From contig OX579640.1 in the NCBI GenBank assembly GCA_951230915.1, forward strand, positions 10,994,981 to 11,058,980: 64,000 nt of DNA, read 5' to 3'. The stretch comes from Antitrichia curtipendula (Eukaryota; Streptophyta; Bryopsida; Hypnales; Leucodontaceae). Numbering within the stretch: the stretch's first letter is position 1; every line of letters begins with the position of its first letter. This document shows positions 1-10,466 of this stretch, one piece after another. The translations under genes were made by a program, and so were the position numbers. Under the pieces are notes generated by a model. It had not been told where the DNA came from, did no database searches, and saw only the letters and a program-made list of their open reading frames with translations.

Positions 1-878
1 CCCAAAAATCTCCCAATAATAACACCAATAAATTGTAGCATGTGAGAAGTAAAAAAAGCAACATAAGAAGGTATCTAATACCCTGATTTCTGAGAGAAGG
101 CAAAGAAGAGGAACCATCTTGGCACTCCTATCCACTTTGTCGTCATATTTACACTTCAGAAGTGCATTAGCGTTTGCGATTCTTGCTATCCTCCTCGACG
201 TATGACCTCAAAGCCCTAAACCCTAAACTCTCAAGCACAGGATTGAAAGCAAAAAGCTCCCTTACAGCAGCTTTCCTGCATAAGACTAAACTCATCTAAA
301 TCACTTGATGAAGATGTCCGGAGCCTGCTTCATGCTCCTTCTCTCTGACTCATCAAAGTGGTGCCGGGTTCTGCTTCAATACAACCAGAGCAAGAACCAG
401 AATGGTAAGTACCATACAGGCCTTGAAGTTAGGGGACGTCAGTTGGGTCACTGTCTTGTCACCGAAGATTTTCCGGTTCACAAATCCGAAGACATGCACC
501 GTTTATAAGGTATCCACCATGGTATTATCCATCATCTCCCACGTACACCACATTCCGTATGCAATTTAAAGCAACCAGGAAAGGATTCGCACGCTGTGGT
601 TGCCTCGTCAGTGCTGGAAGAGCTCGACTGATTTCTTCATATTAACTTTCATAGATTACATCACATGATAAAGACAAGGTTAGTGGATTGTTCATCAGTT
701 GTCATGTCCATAAAAACAAGTTAATTACTCAGGAATAAGCCCACGGTAACACATTTGGAAGATAACAAACTAAAATGGAGAATGTACTTCGGCATCTATC
801 ATCAATGTATGTATGCTTGTCAAAGATTAGAAGCGTAAAATCATAACATTCACACGAACCTCCATTGTGAGAGACTGG
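1..878. other. No gene recognised; short telomere-like motif
   Basis: I recognise no coding exon here. Around 211-231 the CCCTAAA unit occurs twice, the telo-box type motif often found near plant promoters. The short plus-strand frame at 305-508 has no family resemblance I can name. This stretch lies downstream of the last exon of the minus-strand gene fragment ending at 879, so part of it may be 3' untranslated sequence. Confidence 0.4.
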
Positions 879-1399
879 TCATCGCATGAGCTCTTGGACC
901 TTCTCAATCTTCACATACGCATCCCAAATTGCTGGATCCCTAGCTAGCGAGTGATACCACTGGCTAGCGCCCACATAACACTCACATACAAATTATTTCC
1001 CAAGCATCAATAAAATTATTTACAGACAAGTCACCGTAGAAAATGTCATGAAGGCTTGATAAGTCCGTTGTTACTAAATTGCAATGGAGAGGAGATCGGC
1101 AGATAGAAAACATCTAAAATAAGATTGACCTCGTCTGGCTTATCCATGATGCTTTTGTAGTACCAGACACCGACACCACAAACCCCTTAAGTTCAGCTAA
1201 AATGCAAAGGTCTACTAAAAAATAAAAACAGGAATTATTAATAAAAAATAAAACTCTAAAACTAAAAAGAAAAGGCGGATTAAATCACAGTGAAAGAAAG
1301 TACCAAAATTTCAGGATCGGTCAGAAGTAAATCGATGCATCTATTAACGACATGACTTCCACCCGGTATGAATTCAATAGAGACTCCAAGAGAATGGGT
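879..1399 (-). pseudogene. 3'-terminal exons of an unrecognised plant gene
   Basis: Two exons can be joined on the minus strand. Exon 1304-1399 encodes 32 residues beginning THSLGVSIEFIPGG and ends at a GT donor. Exon 879-959 starts after a CAG acceptor, encodes WYHSLARDPAIWDAYVKIEK and a short tail, and stops at a TGA (879-881). Both are phase 0, so the join keeps one frame. The tail pattern, a D-P-x-x-W-D-A-x-x-K segment close to the stop, recalls C-termini of plant proteins of unknown function, but I cannot name the family. No upstream exons of this gene are visible; directly upstream lie exons of a different gene, an ISE2-like helicase. It could be the end of a chimeric transcript or a captured gene fragment. 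No disabling mutation is seen in this piece. Confidence 0.45.
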
Positions 1400-1615
1400 C
1401 TCAAGCGTAAATTAACATCAAATAATGGTAACTTCATCAAGTGAAAAGATCGAATACAACTATTTTGAGTGCCAAAGACAATATGCAGGAGACATGTCAT
1501 ATGGGTATCATATATGAAGTAGCCAAAACGGTCGACCAGTTCTCACGGATAGGGCTAAATGCAAATATCTTGCAAATAAACCTCGCTTCGTTGCAAAAGG
1601 TGCACACATGCATAC

Positions 1616-3542
1616 CTGGCAGGCATGTTAATTCCTCCTGCAAGAGTCTCAGTTGCAAAGACCACTTTGATGAGACCTTTCTGGAAAAGCTCTTCAAGGA
1701 ATGCTTTCCAAGTTGGCAAGCAGTCAGCGTGATGTGCAGCCACCCCGTGCAGAAGTGGTTTCACTGCCACTTCACGTACAGAATCCGGGTGCTGCTCCCG
1801 AAAATTTTCAAGTGCATTTCTAACTCGCCTCTGCTCCTCGAGAGTCAACAGATCGGTTCCCTGACGCATTTAAGAAAAATTGTCACAGAAATTCAGTGAC
1901 AAACGCACAATATAACTCCAGAAACGAAAATCTCCAGAGATAAAGGGACATTTCGCATTTTGCAACTTACGAACTAAATCCTAAAGAAAACACATGTGAA
2001 TTACAATGCGCACGGACAGTGATGTCGAGGCAAGGAGAGTGGATATTACCAGAAGATAATGAACAGCAAGGTCACAGCCCCTGCGACTGAAAATGAACCA
2101 AATAGCTGGAAGCATGTCCCGTTCTTTCAACTGGTGCAACATATCCCTGATTTGCGGGATCTGAGTGAACCAATTCAGAATCAATCGATAGTTACAAGTT
2201 CCCGCTCCAGTAATTCTCAATTAAACCAACATTTTCAAAGGGATGTGTTGAAGCAACATGGACATGAAGGTGCTCTTATAACTGTCTGCGCCCAAGAAAC
2301 TGGAGCTCCTCTTCAGACACACGCTGCTCTACTTGCCCCCACCCAACTGATCGCCGCTGATTTTCACTGCGGACGTCGGGTCCTTTGCCAGCTCTGAGAA
2401 GTTTTCGCTGCTTTCTCCGTGGGAAGTCTGATACTTTACCCCAGAATGGATAGGGTTCTCTTTCACACTCGGTCCTCCTGAGGTTCAGCCTCCTGCAGAA
2501 GAAACAGAGGGCGCGATCCATCAATGTGAGTACAACAGAACCAAATCATCCCACATGTAAATGCACAATGCAAGCGTTTCTAATGTAAAAGTTGAAAACT
2601 AATAACGAGCACAGCCCCAATAACATTATCAGCTCTTCCAATTAGAATTTGAGAAGCGAAGACTAGACTTCTCACCAGTTCATTTCATTCCCTTGTTCGT
2701 TTAAGAGTGGGTGAAGCGAGTGGCGAGTAGAAAAATGCCAAACAAGTGGAACAGGTCTTCTCGATGATGTCACAAGTTCGGTAGGACCATGCATCTGACC
2801 ACACAGCACAAGATTAATCTTCAAGTTTGAAATCTCAGAGGTGGCACAAAACGAGTAAGCAAAGATTTCCCACGAGTAACGCTCCCATGTTATTCAAAGC
2901 TAAGATACTTCACTGCCATGCTATCAGAATATGAGGGAAAAGAGTCGGGCAATCATACAAGACTAATTTCAACAAAAACTTCGGGTTCTCACGCTTCAAA
3001 AGGTCTCGAAACAATGTATAGTCATGATGCATAGCACTATTCTCGGTAGCCTAAACAATTGTAGATCTGGCCATATTGTATTGAATCGGAACATTATTAG
3101 CATTAAACGCACCTGAGCGATAGCTCCTCTGGGTTAGCAACGGTGGCTGAAAGACAAATTAGCTGCACTTCCTTGGGTCAGTAAATCACCTGCTCAACAA
3201 GGACACTAACATCAGATGAGATTGAACCTTGAATGCACTAGAATTCCTGGACTTGCGATAAACTTGTAAGAATTGCAAAAGCGACGTGAAAGGCCACAGC
3301 AAAAAGGAGAGAGCTACACCAACACAAAGCAGTCAATGATCATGGCTAATTCTTACGAAATGAGTAAAATGTTAACCGTAGCAAGTACTGCAACGAATAT
3401 GCGGAACTTTTAGTAGAAGTGTTTGAAAACTAATGTCTCTTTCCATACAGTTCCACGGGAGAGATCACTAAGGTAATGCACTTCGTCCAGTACTACAACG
3501 TCCACATTCATGAGACGACCTCCTTCCTCCCCGCTTCCAACA
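1616..3542 (-). pseudogene. ISE2-like DExH-box RNA helicase, internal fragment with stop codon
   Basis: Exons matching the plant chloroplast RNA helicase ISE2 (DExH15, Ski2-like) occur in order. Exon 3438-3542 has the DEVH box in VVVLDEVHYLSDLSRGT. Exon 3113-3189 has motif III (LSATVANPEEL). A basic stretch near 2280-2494 lies where ISE2 has a variable linker. Exon 2050-2160 contains DMLPAIWFIFSRRGCD. Exon 1616-1860 contains KVVFATETL and INMPAR. Several splice sites are intact. It is not a functional gene: codon TGA (3178-3180) replaces the conserved Cys of VIYCPKEVQ; the expected donor after the DEVH exon (near 3437) is not a GT; HHAG is changed to HHAD and AAGIN to AGGIN. The N-terminal part with the ATP-binding GKT motif is missing, as is everything after INMPAR. 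I read it as a decayed internal fragment. ISE2 proteins act in organelle RNA processing. Confidence 0.85.
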
Positions 3543-4122
3543 CTGCAAATGCGACAGTATGAGATCTTTCTTCACAAATTTATATAATTAAAAAGACTCA
3601 TTCCTCTGTTGTTTCAAAAAAATCCGTATGTTATGACTCCTTATTCTCTCCATAACCAAAAGCTACAAGTCCCTTCGCGCGCTACACGTACCTACGAGAC
3701 ATACACTAGTGTTCACTACGGGGAGAGGAGTATCTTCAATAAGCTATCTTCATTCCACTATGGAATATTCAAGATCGAGAGCATGATATAGATTCTGAGC
3801 ACAAAACTATGAATTGCAAATTTGTGACCTATTCACCATACTATAATCTTCTGGCCATCCTTCATTTTGATAATAAAATACTGTGTCCAACCTGAACAAA
3901 AAAGTAGCTTCCAATACTTAGCCCCGCAATACAAAAGTAAATAAATAAATAAATAATAATAAATTTAATGTCTGATAGACACCAATTTCAGAGTTAATCC
4001 TGAACCTATTAGAAATGGTGAAGCCTCAACACAGCACAGCGGCAATATCTCAATGAATATATGCATACTCTTTCCGTAACAAGAGTTTGATAGAGTAAAG
4101 ATGGTCAAAGAAGCTCAGATTC

Positions 4123-5375
4123 ATTGCAGAAGGCATGACCACAATCCATTCGTGTAGATGCACTTGTTGACACTTCTTCGAGACATGTCTCACACCTAAC
4201 AAACTGGCTGGTATCGCCAACAACAGGTACGGCAGATTTTGTAACAGATGGTGGCAAACCAGCTTCCAGGAATATTGGAGCAGTACCCTTTTCCGCAAGG
4301 GCACAAAACAGATTTTCCATGTTCCAAGCGATAATGTATAAGCAAGGTTCGTGCCTGACGTTGTCGTATTACCAGAAACTCCACAACTTTTCTTAGGTCC
4401 TCACTCTGTATTTCAGTATCCACAAACACACATAAGAGGTTTTGAAACACGCCAGCAATGGAATAAAAGAGACTCTTTGACTATCTAAAAGCGTAAGCCT
4501 CGGTCAGACCGCCAGTGTAATTGATTGATAAAATACTTCCAAGTTACACTCGCCGAATATACAACAAAAATTTGCCTACTAATGGATAAGCCGAACAGAT
4601 TGACCCAAAAGCAAAGACTAGAGCATGCATCATGTGTTCCCAACAATAAAGGTTGAAAATTTCTGTATGCACAGCAGACACCAACCTGTGCAGCGAGAAG
4701 GGACTCTTTTGTGATAACCTGCAATAAGAAGAAAGCCATAATTCACGTCAGGCTCATGGGTAACAGGATATGGATGCAGGGTCTAAACTGAGCAGCAGGC
4801 AGAAGAAGAGTACTCTCAGCATACGGTCATTGCCGCGCACTCAATTGCACCCCAGATCACAGATCAGCATAATTTCACAAATGCCGCTCATATAATTTAT
4901 GACTAAGCAAGGTGCCCAGGGTTGCAAGGGTCATGAAAATCTAAGTGTCATCATGTCCCGGGCTTGTGTGTGAACTTAAAGACCGTATAGACTCCCGCAA
5001 ATTAAGTGTTCAAACCTCTGGTAAACAAAAGAAACCAACATCTGCAAAAGAAAGTACAGTCTCAGGTTCTGAGAAAGCCACGCAAAACTAGAACAATCTC
5101 ACCAAAACTAACCTCAGGAACCAACACGCTAAATGACTTAGGACTCTCTCATGCGGAATTATTGCATGGACGCATCGCAGTGTAGAAGATACACAGATTC
5201 AAGGCCGAAGCAGCACCTTATGACTGATATCTAGTGCATCCTGATGAGTCAAAACATCTTCATCGTCTCCGACATAATCTTCGTAGCCTCCGCAATCCTC
5301 ATCGTCTCCAATATAATCCCCCTGAGACTCTGTATCTCCATAATCACTCCCATAAATGATCCCATCGTCACCCAT
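4123..5375 (-). pseudogene. ARIADNE-like RBR E3 ubiquitin ligase, 5' fragment with frameshift
   Basis: Plant ARIADNE proteins are RING-between-RING ubiquitin ligases. Exon 1 (5217-5375) starts at ATG, MGDDGIIYG, and gives a 53-residue acidic tyrosine- and glycine-rich N-terminus typical of the family. Exon 2 (4686-4718) gives VITKESLLAAQ. Exon 3 (upper end 4405) gives SEDLRKVVEFL and ARTLLIHYR. These junctions are phase 0. In exon 3 the family continues H-Y-R-W-N; here an extra T (plus positions 4326-4327) turns TGG into TTGG and shifts the frame. After the shift the protein continues MENLFCALAEKGTAPIF and reaches the start of RING1, CETCLEE and MDCGHAFCN. Homology stops at about 4123 with no donor GT in the next 30 bases. 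The rest of RING1, the IBR and RING2 are absent, so no ligase could be made. An error-free reading would still be truncated. Confidence 0.85.
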
Positions 5376-6807
5376 GATTCTCTAATAGTGTTCCCTGGCA
5401 GGTTGCCGCGCTTCCGCGTGATTAGTCCAAGCGCTACACTGCTGAAAAAAAACAATTTCCATAAGCTAGTCTCGTGTTGCATCACCTCATCTCCGTCTAA
5501 TTGATGAGAGAAAAAACTCGCACTCCGCATGCCAACCGACATGAACACAAATCAGCTCAATTACAAGACTAAGTCTTCGCCCCCAAAAACGCAAGAATTA
5601 GGTTATTCTACAAAGCTGTAATAAACTGGATAGAACACTGACATACGCAGTCAATTAACATGACACGCTGAGCTAAGGCATCCACTTCCTAAGATTACTA
5701 CATATGACTGCCAAAACCTCGCTCTTCAGACTGCCCTTCATTCCTAGAAAAAACCCGACTAACGAACAATTCAATCGTGCATTCCTCAATACATACAAAG
5801 CCGGCCAATCAACCAACACAAATCACTCAGCGATCCTAAACCTACAACAGAATTCCTCACAAAGAATAAGACTTCACCAAATCCAGAGATCCATTCGAAA
5901 TCATGTAGCTCCTCTATACGCATCAAACTCAATCCTAATACCAGAGAACCGTTCAGAACTCTTAATCCCTTCCACACAGACACAAACTTAAGAAGCAGAC
6001 ACACATCCAAAAACATTCTCCTCTTCTCTACTCCAAACCGACACATCGTCCTCCACACCACTAACCACCACCGGATGACAATCACCAAAACAGATCTCCA
6101 TCCAACCAAAACCCCTCGCCCGTCACGATTACACAGCGCCGCAACCAAACATCGCAACCAAAAGCACGAAACCTCATGCCGTCAGAAAAACCACATGCTC
6201 TCCAGATCCAAACCTCCTAAACAAAAAAAAAGAAACCACACCTGTCGGACGCCAACGGATTCCTCTCTCCCGACGTCTGATCGCCACACAATCACGGCAA
6301 CCTTGCGGCCTTTTCAGAGCACCGATTGAAGCATGGCCGGGGGTGTCGAAGAGAAGCTGTCGAGGCGATGGCGGAATAGTTGAAGCTGCAATGAAAGAGT
6401 TACGCAACGCCGAGATGCTGGCCAAACCAAAAGGCTGTGATCCACAATCACGGAACAATAAACCACGGCCGTGGTGGCTGCGTCCGAGCACCGATCGAAG
6501 CATGGCGGAGGTCGACGAGATCAGAGTGACGATGAGTCAGGATGTCATCCACGTCCGCCGCATGCAGCGTGGAATTGGTAAGTTTCAAGTCCCGGCCAAT
6601 CCCGTCCCGCCACCTATCCAATTGGATGGCGCAACAACATGCGCATCGGCCCGCTTGCACCTCTTACGCCCGAAATGTACATTCCTCCGCGCGCTTCCCT
6701 CTCTGTCTGTCTGTCTGTCTGTGTTTCTGTCGTCTTCGTTGGAGTCTGCAGTCAGTAGTTCCGTTGCTATCTGCAGTTCGCTCCGCTTAGTGCTACTCCA
6801 GTTCATC
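5376..6807. other. Intergenic region between ARIADNE fragment and JAGGED-like gene
   Basis: No coding exon is recognised. The segment 5700-6240 is strongly strand-biased, with A and C dominating the plus strand, which opens long meaningless frames on both strands. A roughly 25-base segment with core GAGCACCGATTGAAGCATGG near 6319-6337 recurs with one change near 6486-6504. The last part (6500-6807) is probably the 5' untranslated leader of the JAGGED-like gene and contains a TGTC microsatellite at about 6703-6722. Confidence 0.5.
6703..6722 (+). repeat. (TGTC)n microsatellite in leader of C2H2 gene
   Basis: About five tandem copies of a TGTC tetranucleotide lie roughly 85 bases before the chosen ATG of the JAGGED-like gene. 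On the plus strand this is a pyrimidine-rich leader tract of the kind common in plant 5' untranslated regions. Confidence 0.8.
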
Positions 6808-7947
6808 ATGCCTGGGGCCGCGGCAGGAAGGGCGCCTTCTTCCGACGTAGTTGGAGTCCAAGAGGTCAGTCGCAAGCCAAGGAGACGGCGAGCCACAGTC
6901 GACGGTGGTGTGGGAGATGAGGATGCCAAGGCAGCTGGAGGCAAAAGCGAATACGAATGTCGCTTTTGTTTGATGAAGTTTGAGAAGTCACAGGCGTTGG
7001 GAGGGCACATGAATCGGCATCGTCAAGGTTTCAATGCATTAAGTTGCTTGCGATTAGCTAGTTTCTTAGTACACACGAGTGGCAGGTTTGCATTTGCATC
7101 TTCACATGTTTCTTCACGTTGATTTCATGGTAAATTATTCCCTGACTATTCAATTGAATTGGTGAATTCTAGAGCGGGAGAAAGAGCAATTTGAGCATGC
7201 ACAGCAAATCGTGAGTTCTGTGGCGCAACAACAAATGCCGCAGAAGTGGTCCTCGTGAGTGCCGTTGGTTTGTGCAATGAACAGATCATTTTGAAGTTTT
7301 AGTAATGGGATTTCCATCTTTTTCAAGCTTGTGAAATGGTTCTTGTGGTTTTCATCAATGTGCATGTTGCATGCAGGCTATCTGCAGAGATGATCCAGAG
7401 TCCTTTGGGACCTGGCGGCAGCAACGTTGTTGTGAATAGCCATTTGTCGGGAGGCACAACTCGCCAGCAATACGTTGCGCCACCAATCTCCTTCGGGACG
7501 TCATATTGGCCCACCTCTCTGGCCAATTGCAACTCCGGGACACAACTTCCTCCCTCACCAAGGTCCACTCACAACTACTGTCCGCCATCAAATGCTTCCA
7601 GCTGCAACATCTCGGGCAGCAACAACATGCAGAACCAACACAACCAACAACTACATCAATGGATTGGGAGCATGGACGGATTCTCCAATGCAGCTTCAAA
7701 TTCGCCAAGATCAATCTCCTTCCACCACCACCCCGTGGAGAACAACATGGCAATCTCTTTGCAAGCTGCGGGCGTCTCGTCGGAGTTTTTCGCCAACATG
7801 CTCCGAAACAATAGCACCCCTAACGATGGCAGCTCTATGCAAGTTTCCCCTGGCACGCCAACAAGCTCACAGCAGGCACCTGCGACATATGATGTCAACT
7901 ACAACTCACAATTGGCAAATGCATTCTACAATGGCGGTGGGATGTAG
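6808..7947 (+). CDS. JAGGED/NUBBIN-like single C2H2 zinc finger protein
   Basis: Three exons join in frame: 6808-7027, 7173-7254 and 7377-7947, giving 290 residues ending at TAG. Residues about 50-75 hold one plant C2H2 (EPF-type) finger, YECRFCLMKFEKSQALGGHM, with Cys-X2-Cys, the QALGGH signature and HMNRH. Exon 2 supplies ER-E-KEQFEHAQQIV directly after the finger, matching the HMNRHRQERE context of JAGGED/NUBBIN transcription factors, which control lateral organ growth in flowering plants. A basic KPRRRR stretch near residue 25 may be a nuclear signal. The C-terminal 200 residues are rich in Asn, Ser, Gln and Pro and look disordered. The frame is open upstream with an ATG at 6502, so a longer N-terminus is possible, but 6808 begins the conserved-looking part. 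The 3' untranslated region is AT-rich, with no repeats nearby. A flowering-plant role cannot be assumed. Confidence 0.85.
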
Positions 7948-9021
7948 ACTACTTGAATAGTTGGACACTTTGTTTTGTTGTTGCTTTTCAAGATTTTTGT
8001 ACTGCAGTTGTGGGACAATTTTGGTTGTGACCAAATATAAAGTTGAAATTGTTGATCATACAATCTAAATGGATACTTTACAATTTCTTCATATGTCTTG
8101 GTTCCTACCTTTGAGCTTGATAGGAGTCAAATCCATGACCCATAAATCCATTGAGAAAACTTTATAGATTCGGTATCAATGTAATATTGCTAATAGTGTG
8201 AATTGCACAATTTGGAAGTACAATACATGATTCTCATCATTCCATTCACTACCAATGCAACTATGATTGTGACCGCAAATATACATGTCTGAACTTCAAA
8301 TCCAATCTATCACAACATTAGCAAAAAGTAACATCAAGAAGGGAGCTAAAATACATGTGTATTGAATCAAAGCACAGATACAAGTTTTGACTTACAAGAT
8401 TTCTATCCTGACTTTGATTGAAGCATTTCTAATCTACCCATTGGGAAAAAACTGTTGATATCGTCAAGCTACAAAGCTGATCTGTCCTTCACCACCTCTC
8501 AGACTCATCTTTTATCAGTATATTTGAACATCCATATTACTCTCAAAGCTTGATCTTCAGTTACAGATATCATGTCGGGCCTACTAGATATGAAGATATT
8601 TATATGATGCACGTAGCCTTCTGTTCAAGCTTGTCTTGCTTGAATTCAAGTCCAGATAGTTCATTCCCTGACAAGTTAACCGCTGCAAATCACAAAGTCA
8701 CTAAAGTAAGACCTTCGGAGCATCCTTGAAATCAAGGGCAATTGAAAGCACTCTATTGACATACTTAAACGAACACAATCACTGTTATTCAATACCAATA
8801 AAACTACAAAATCTTTTCAATATTCATGAGCGACAATGCAGAACAAGAACTCCCAATATATCAGCAGACAAAAATTCCTTTCTAAGCAGAATGAGATTCT
8901 CCATAATAACAATGACCAAAGTGACAAGTACAATATTGCTACATTGTCTACAGTTTCAAGTCAATACAAATTTTAAAAAAATCAGGGTCCTGGGCACCGG
9001 ACTTTAAATGTTGAGGAACGG
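7948..9021. other. Convergent intergenic region, 3' ends of C2H2 gene and LSM8
   Basis: The C2H2 gene ends on the plus strand and LSM8 ends on the minus strand, so this space should hold both 3' untranslated regions. An AATATAAA-like polyadenylation signal sits at about 8033-8041. No further gene is seen. Confidence 0.5.
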
Positions 9022-10319
9022 CTAATGTTGCACAGCTTTCAGCGGATGTGCTCGTAGTGCACTCAAATCGAGATTGGAGTCTAGCTCTTCATCCAACTCA
9101 CCAACCACACCTCTGCACCAACCGAAACATTCCATACCAATGTAATGAGGACTAAACGCTGACTCAACGATCATCCAAAAATCAAGGTCTTGCTTGAAGT
9201 GAACTAGCAACAGAAGCTCTATCAGGACATGAAGTACTCAATAGGACCATAGCAAAGGCCCCAAAGCCACAATGAATTTACGAGGCGCTTACATATTATC
9301 TCCTCGTATGATATGCAAACCCAACACAACCTGCTCTACGCCAGCCTGCACAGACGAAACAACCTTGAATAAGATGGGCCTGCCAGAATTGGAAGTGAAG
9401 AATTTCAACTCAGGGTCAACACGTTACAACTAAAAATGTACACCTTATGGCCATCATCAAATGCTGACGATACCAAAAATACATACCTTTGTAGAGTATA
9501 CACGCTCATGTGATTCGTCCAATATCAAGTTCGTGGCTTGATCAAAGCCTCTCAACACACCCTGTATAAACATCAGCAGATTAAGAAGACTGCAGGCTTT
9601 CACGCAGGTGTAACCAGCAACGAGATATCTGGAGGAGATGGACAATCCCATGTAAAGTCTGTGCGTAACCCTAAAACACAGATAAACAACTATGGACCTA
9701 GGAATGAGACACTGCACTTCGAACTCTGCACAGGACGAATTCTTGAGAAATTGCTACATACCACGATGTTTCGCCCATCGTTGGTTATCACGGATATGGT
9801 CTCTGCGGTATCCATCATACACAGAAACAAAAACAAAAAAAAATCTTCAGAAAACCATGAACAGATCCTCCATATTCAAAATTTGAAAATAATCTCTAAA
9901 TCCACAAGACAGTTTGCAGAAAAAACTGAGAAAACCCATCTTCTCATAAAATGGGCTCTTTCCCAGAACATTATCCAAGTGTATTTAAATTCGGAAGAAT
10001 TTCCTCTTAATTAGAGGTCACCACGAATTATAAAACAGATGCAAGTCGGAAACAACTGGGGAAAACTGGAAAAGAGTCAATGAAAAACATGTGAAAACAC
10101 ACAGATGCGCGTCGTTAGGGCGGACTGGCGCCCACAATAAAGATGTGTAAATCTCCAAGCTCCTGACGATCCCAGTCACCCACATTCAAGCTCCATCCAC
10201 ACTCGGAACCCGGAAACGCACTGAGTAACAATTAGGGTTAGAGGGAAACAAGAATGCATAATGGTGAGAATGCAATACATACGATCGATGAGAGACTCCA
10301 GGCCGGTGTCGGTCGCCAT
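9022..10319 (-). CDS. LSM8: U6 snRNA-associated Sm-like protein LSm8
   Basis: Five exons join in frame on the minus strand: 10283-10319, 9762-9802, 9487-9561, 9293-9345 and 9022-9112, for 98 residues. All introns are GT-AG and all phases fit. The product begins MATDTGLESLIDQTISVITN, continues with the Sm1 motif (GRNIV, GFDQATNLIL), then the Sm2 motif (LHIIRGDNIGVV), and ends with the LSm8-specific tail ELDEELDSNLDLSALRAHPL. Length and tail match LSm8 of other eukaryotes. LSm8 marks the nuclear LSm2-8 ring, which binds the 3' uridine tail of U6 snRNA and supports spliceosome assembly, as opposed to the cytoplasmic LSm1-7 decay ring. No damaging change is seen, so I take it to be functional. 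A telo-box lies about 140 bases upstream of the start codon. Confidence 0.96.
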
Positions 10320-10457
10320 AGCTGCTGCTGTTGTTGCAATGCGCAGACGATTTCAATACAGTCCGGCGATGCGCTTCGTGCTAAACGGCCGACAGTGGGA
10401 AGAAGGGGTGACGGAGTGGAGCTCCAGAGACTGCCCTCCCCAATTGCAAGGAAGCAT

Positions 10458-10466
10458 AAACCCTAA
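10458..10466 (+). promoter_or_regulatory. Telo-box upstream of LSM8
   Basis: The motif AAACCCTAA occurs about 140 bases upstream of the LSM8 start codon. Telo-boxes are common in promoters of plant translation and RNA-processing genes. Position supports a regulatory role; sequence alone cannot prove it. Confidence 0.5.

Noticed and set aside
211..231. Telomere or chromosome end
   Set aside because: Only two CCCTAAA units are present; this is a telo-box scale motif, not a telomeric array.
1304..1399. Pogo/Tc1-type transposase because of the EFIPGG motif
   Set aside because: The residues after EFIPGG and the following exon do not match the QPLD block expected in those transposases, and no DDE context is present.
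6343..6807. Upstream extension of the C2H2 frame
   Set aside because: It is open but low in complexity, includes the TGTC microsatellite, and shows no conserved motif; treated as leader with an alternative start noted.
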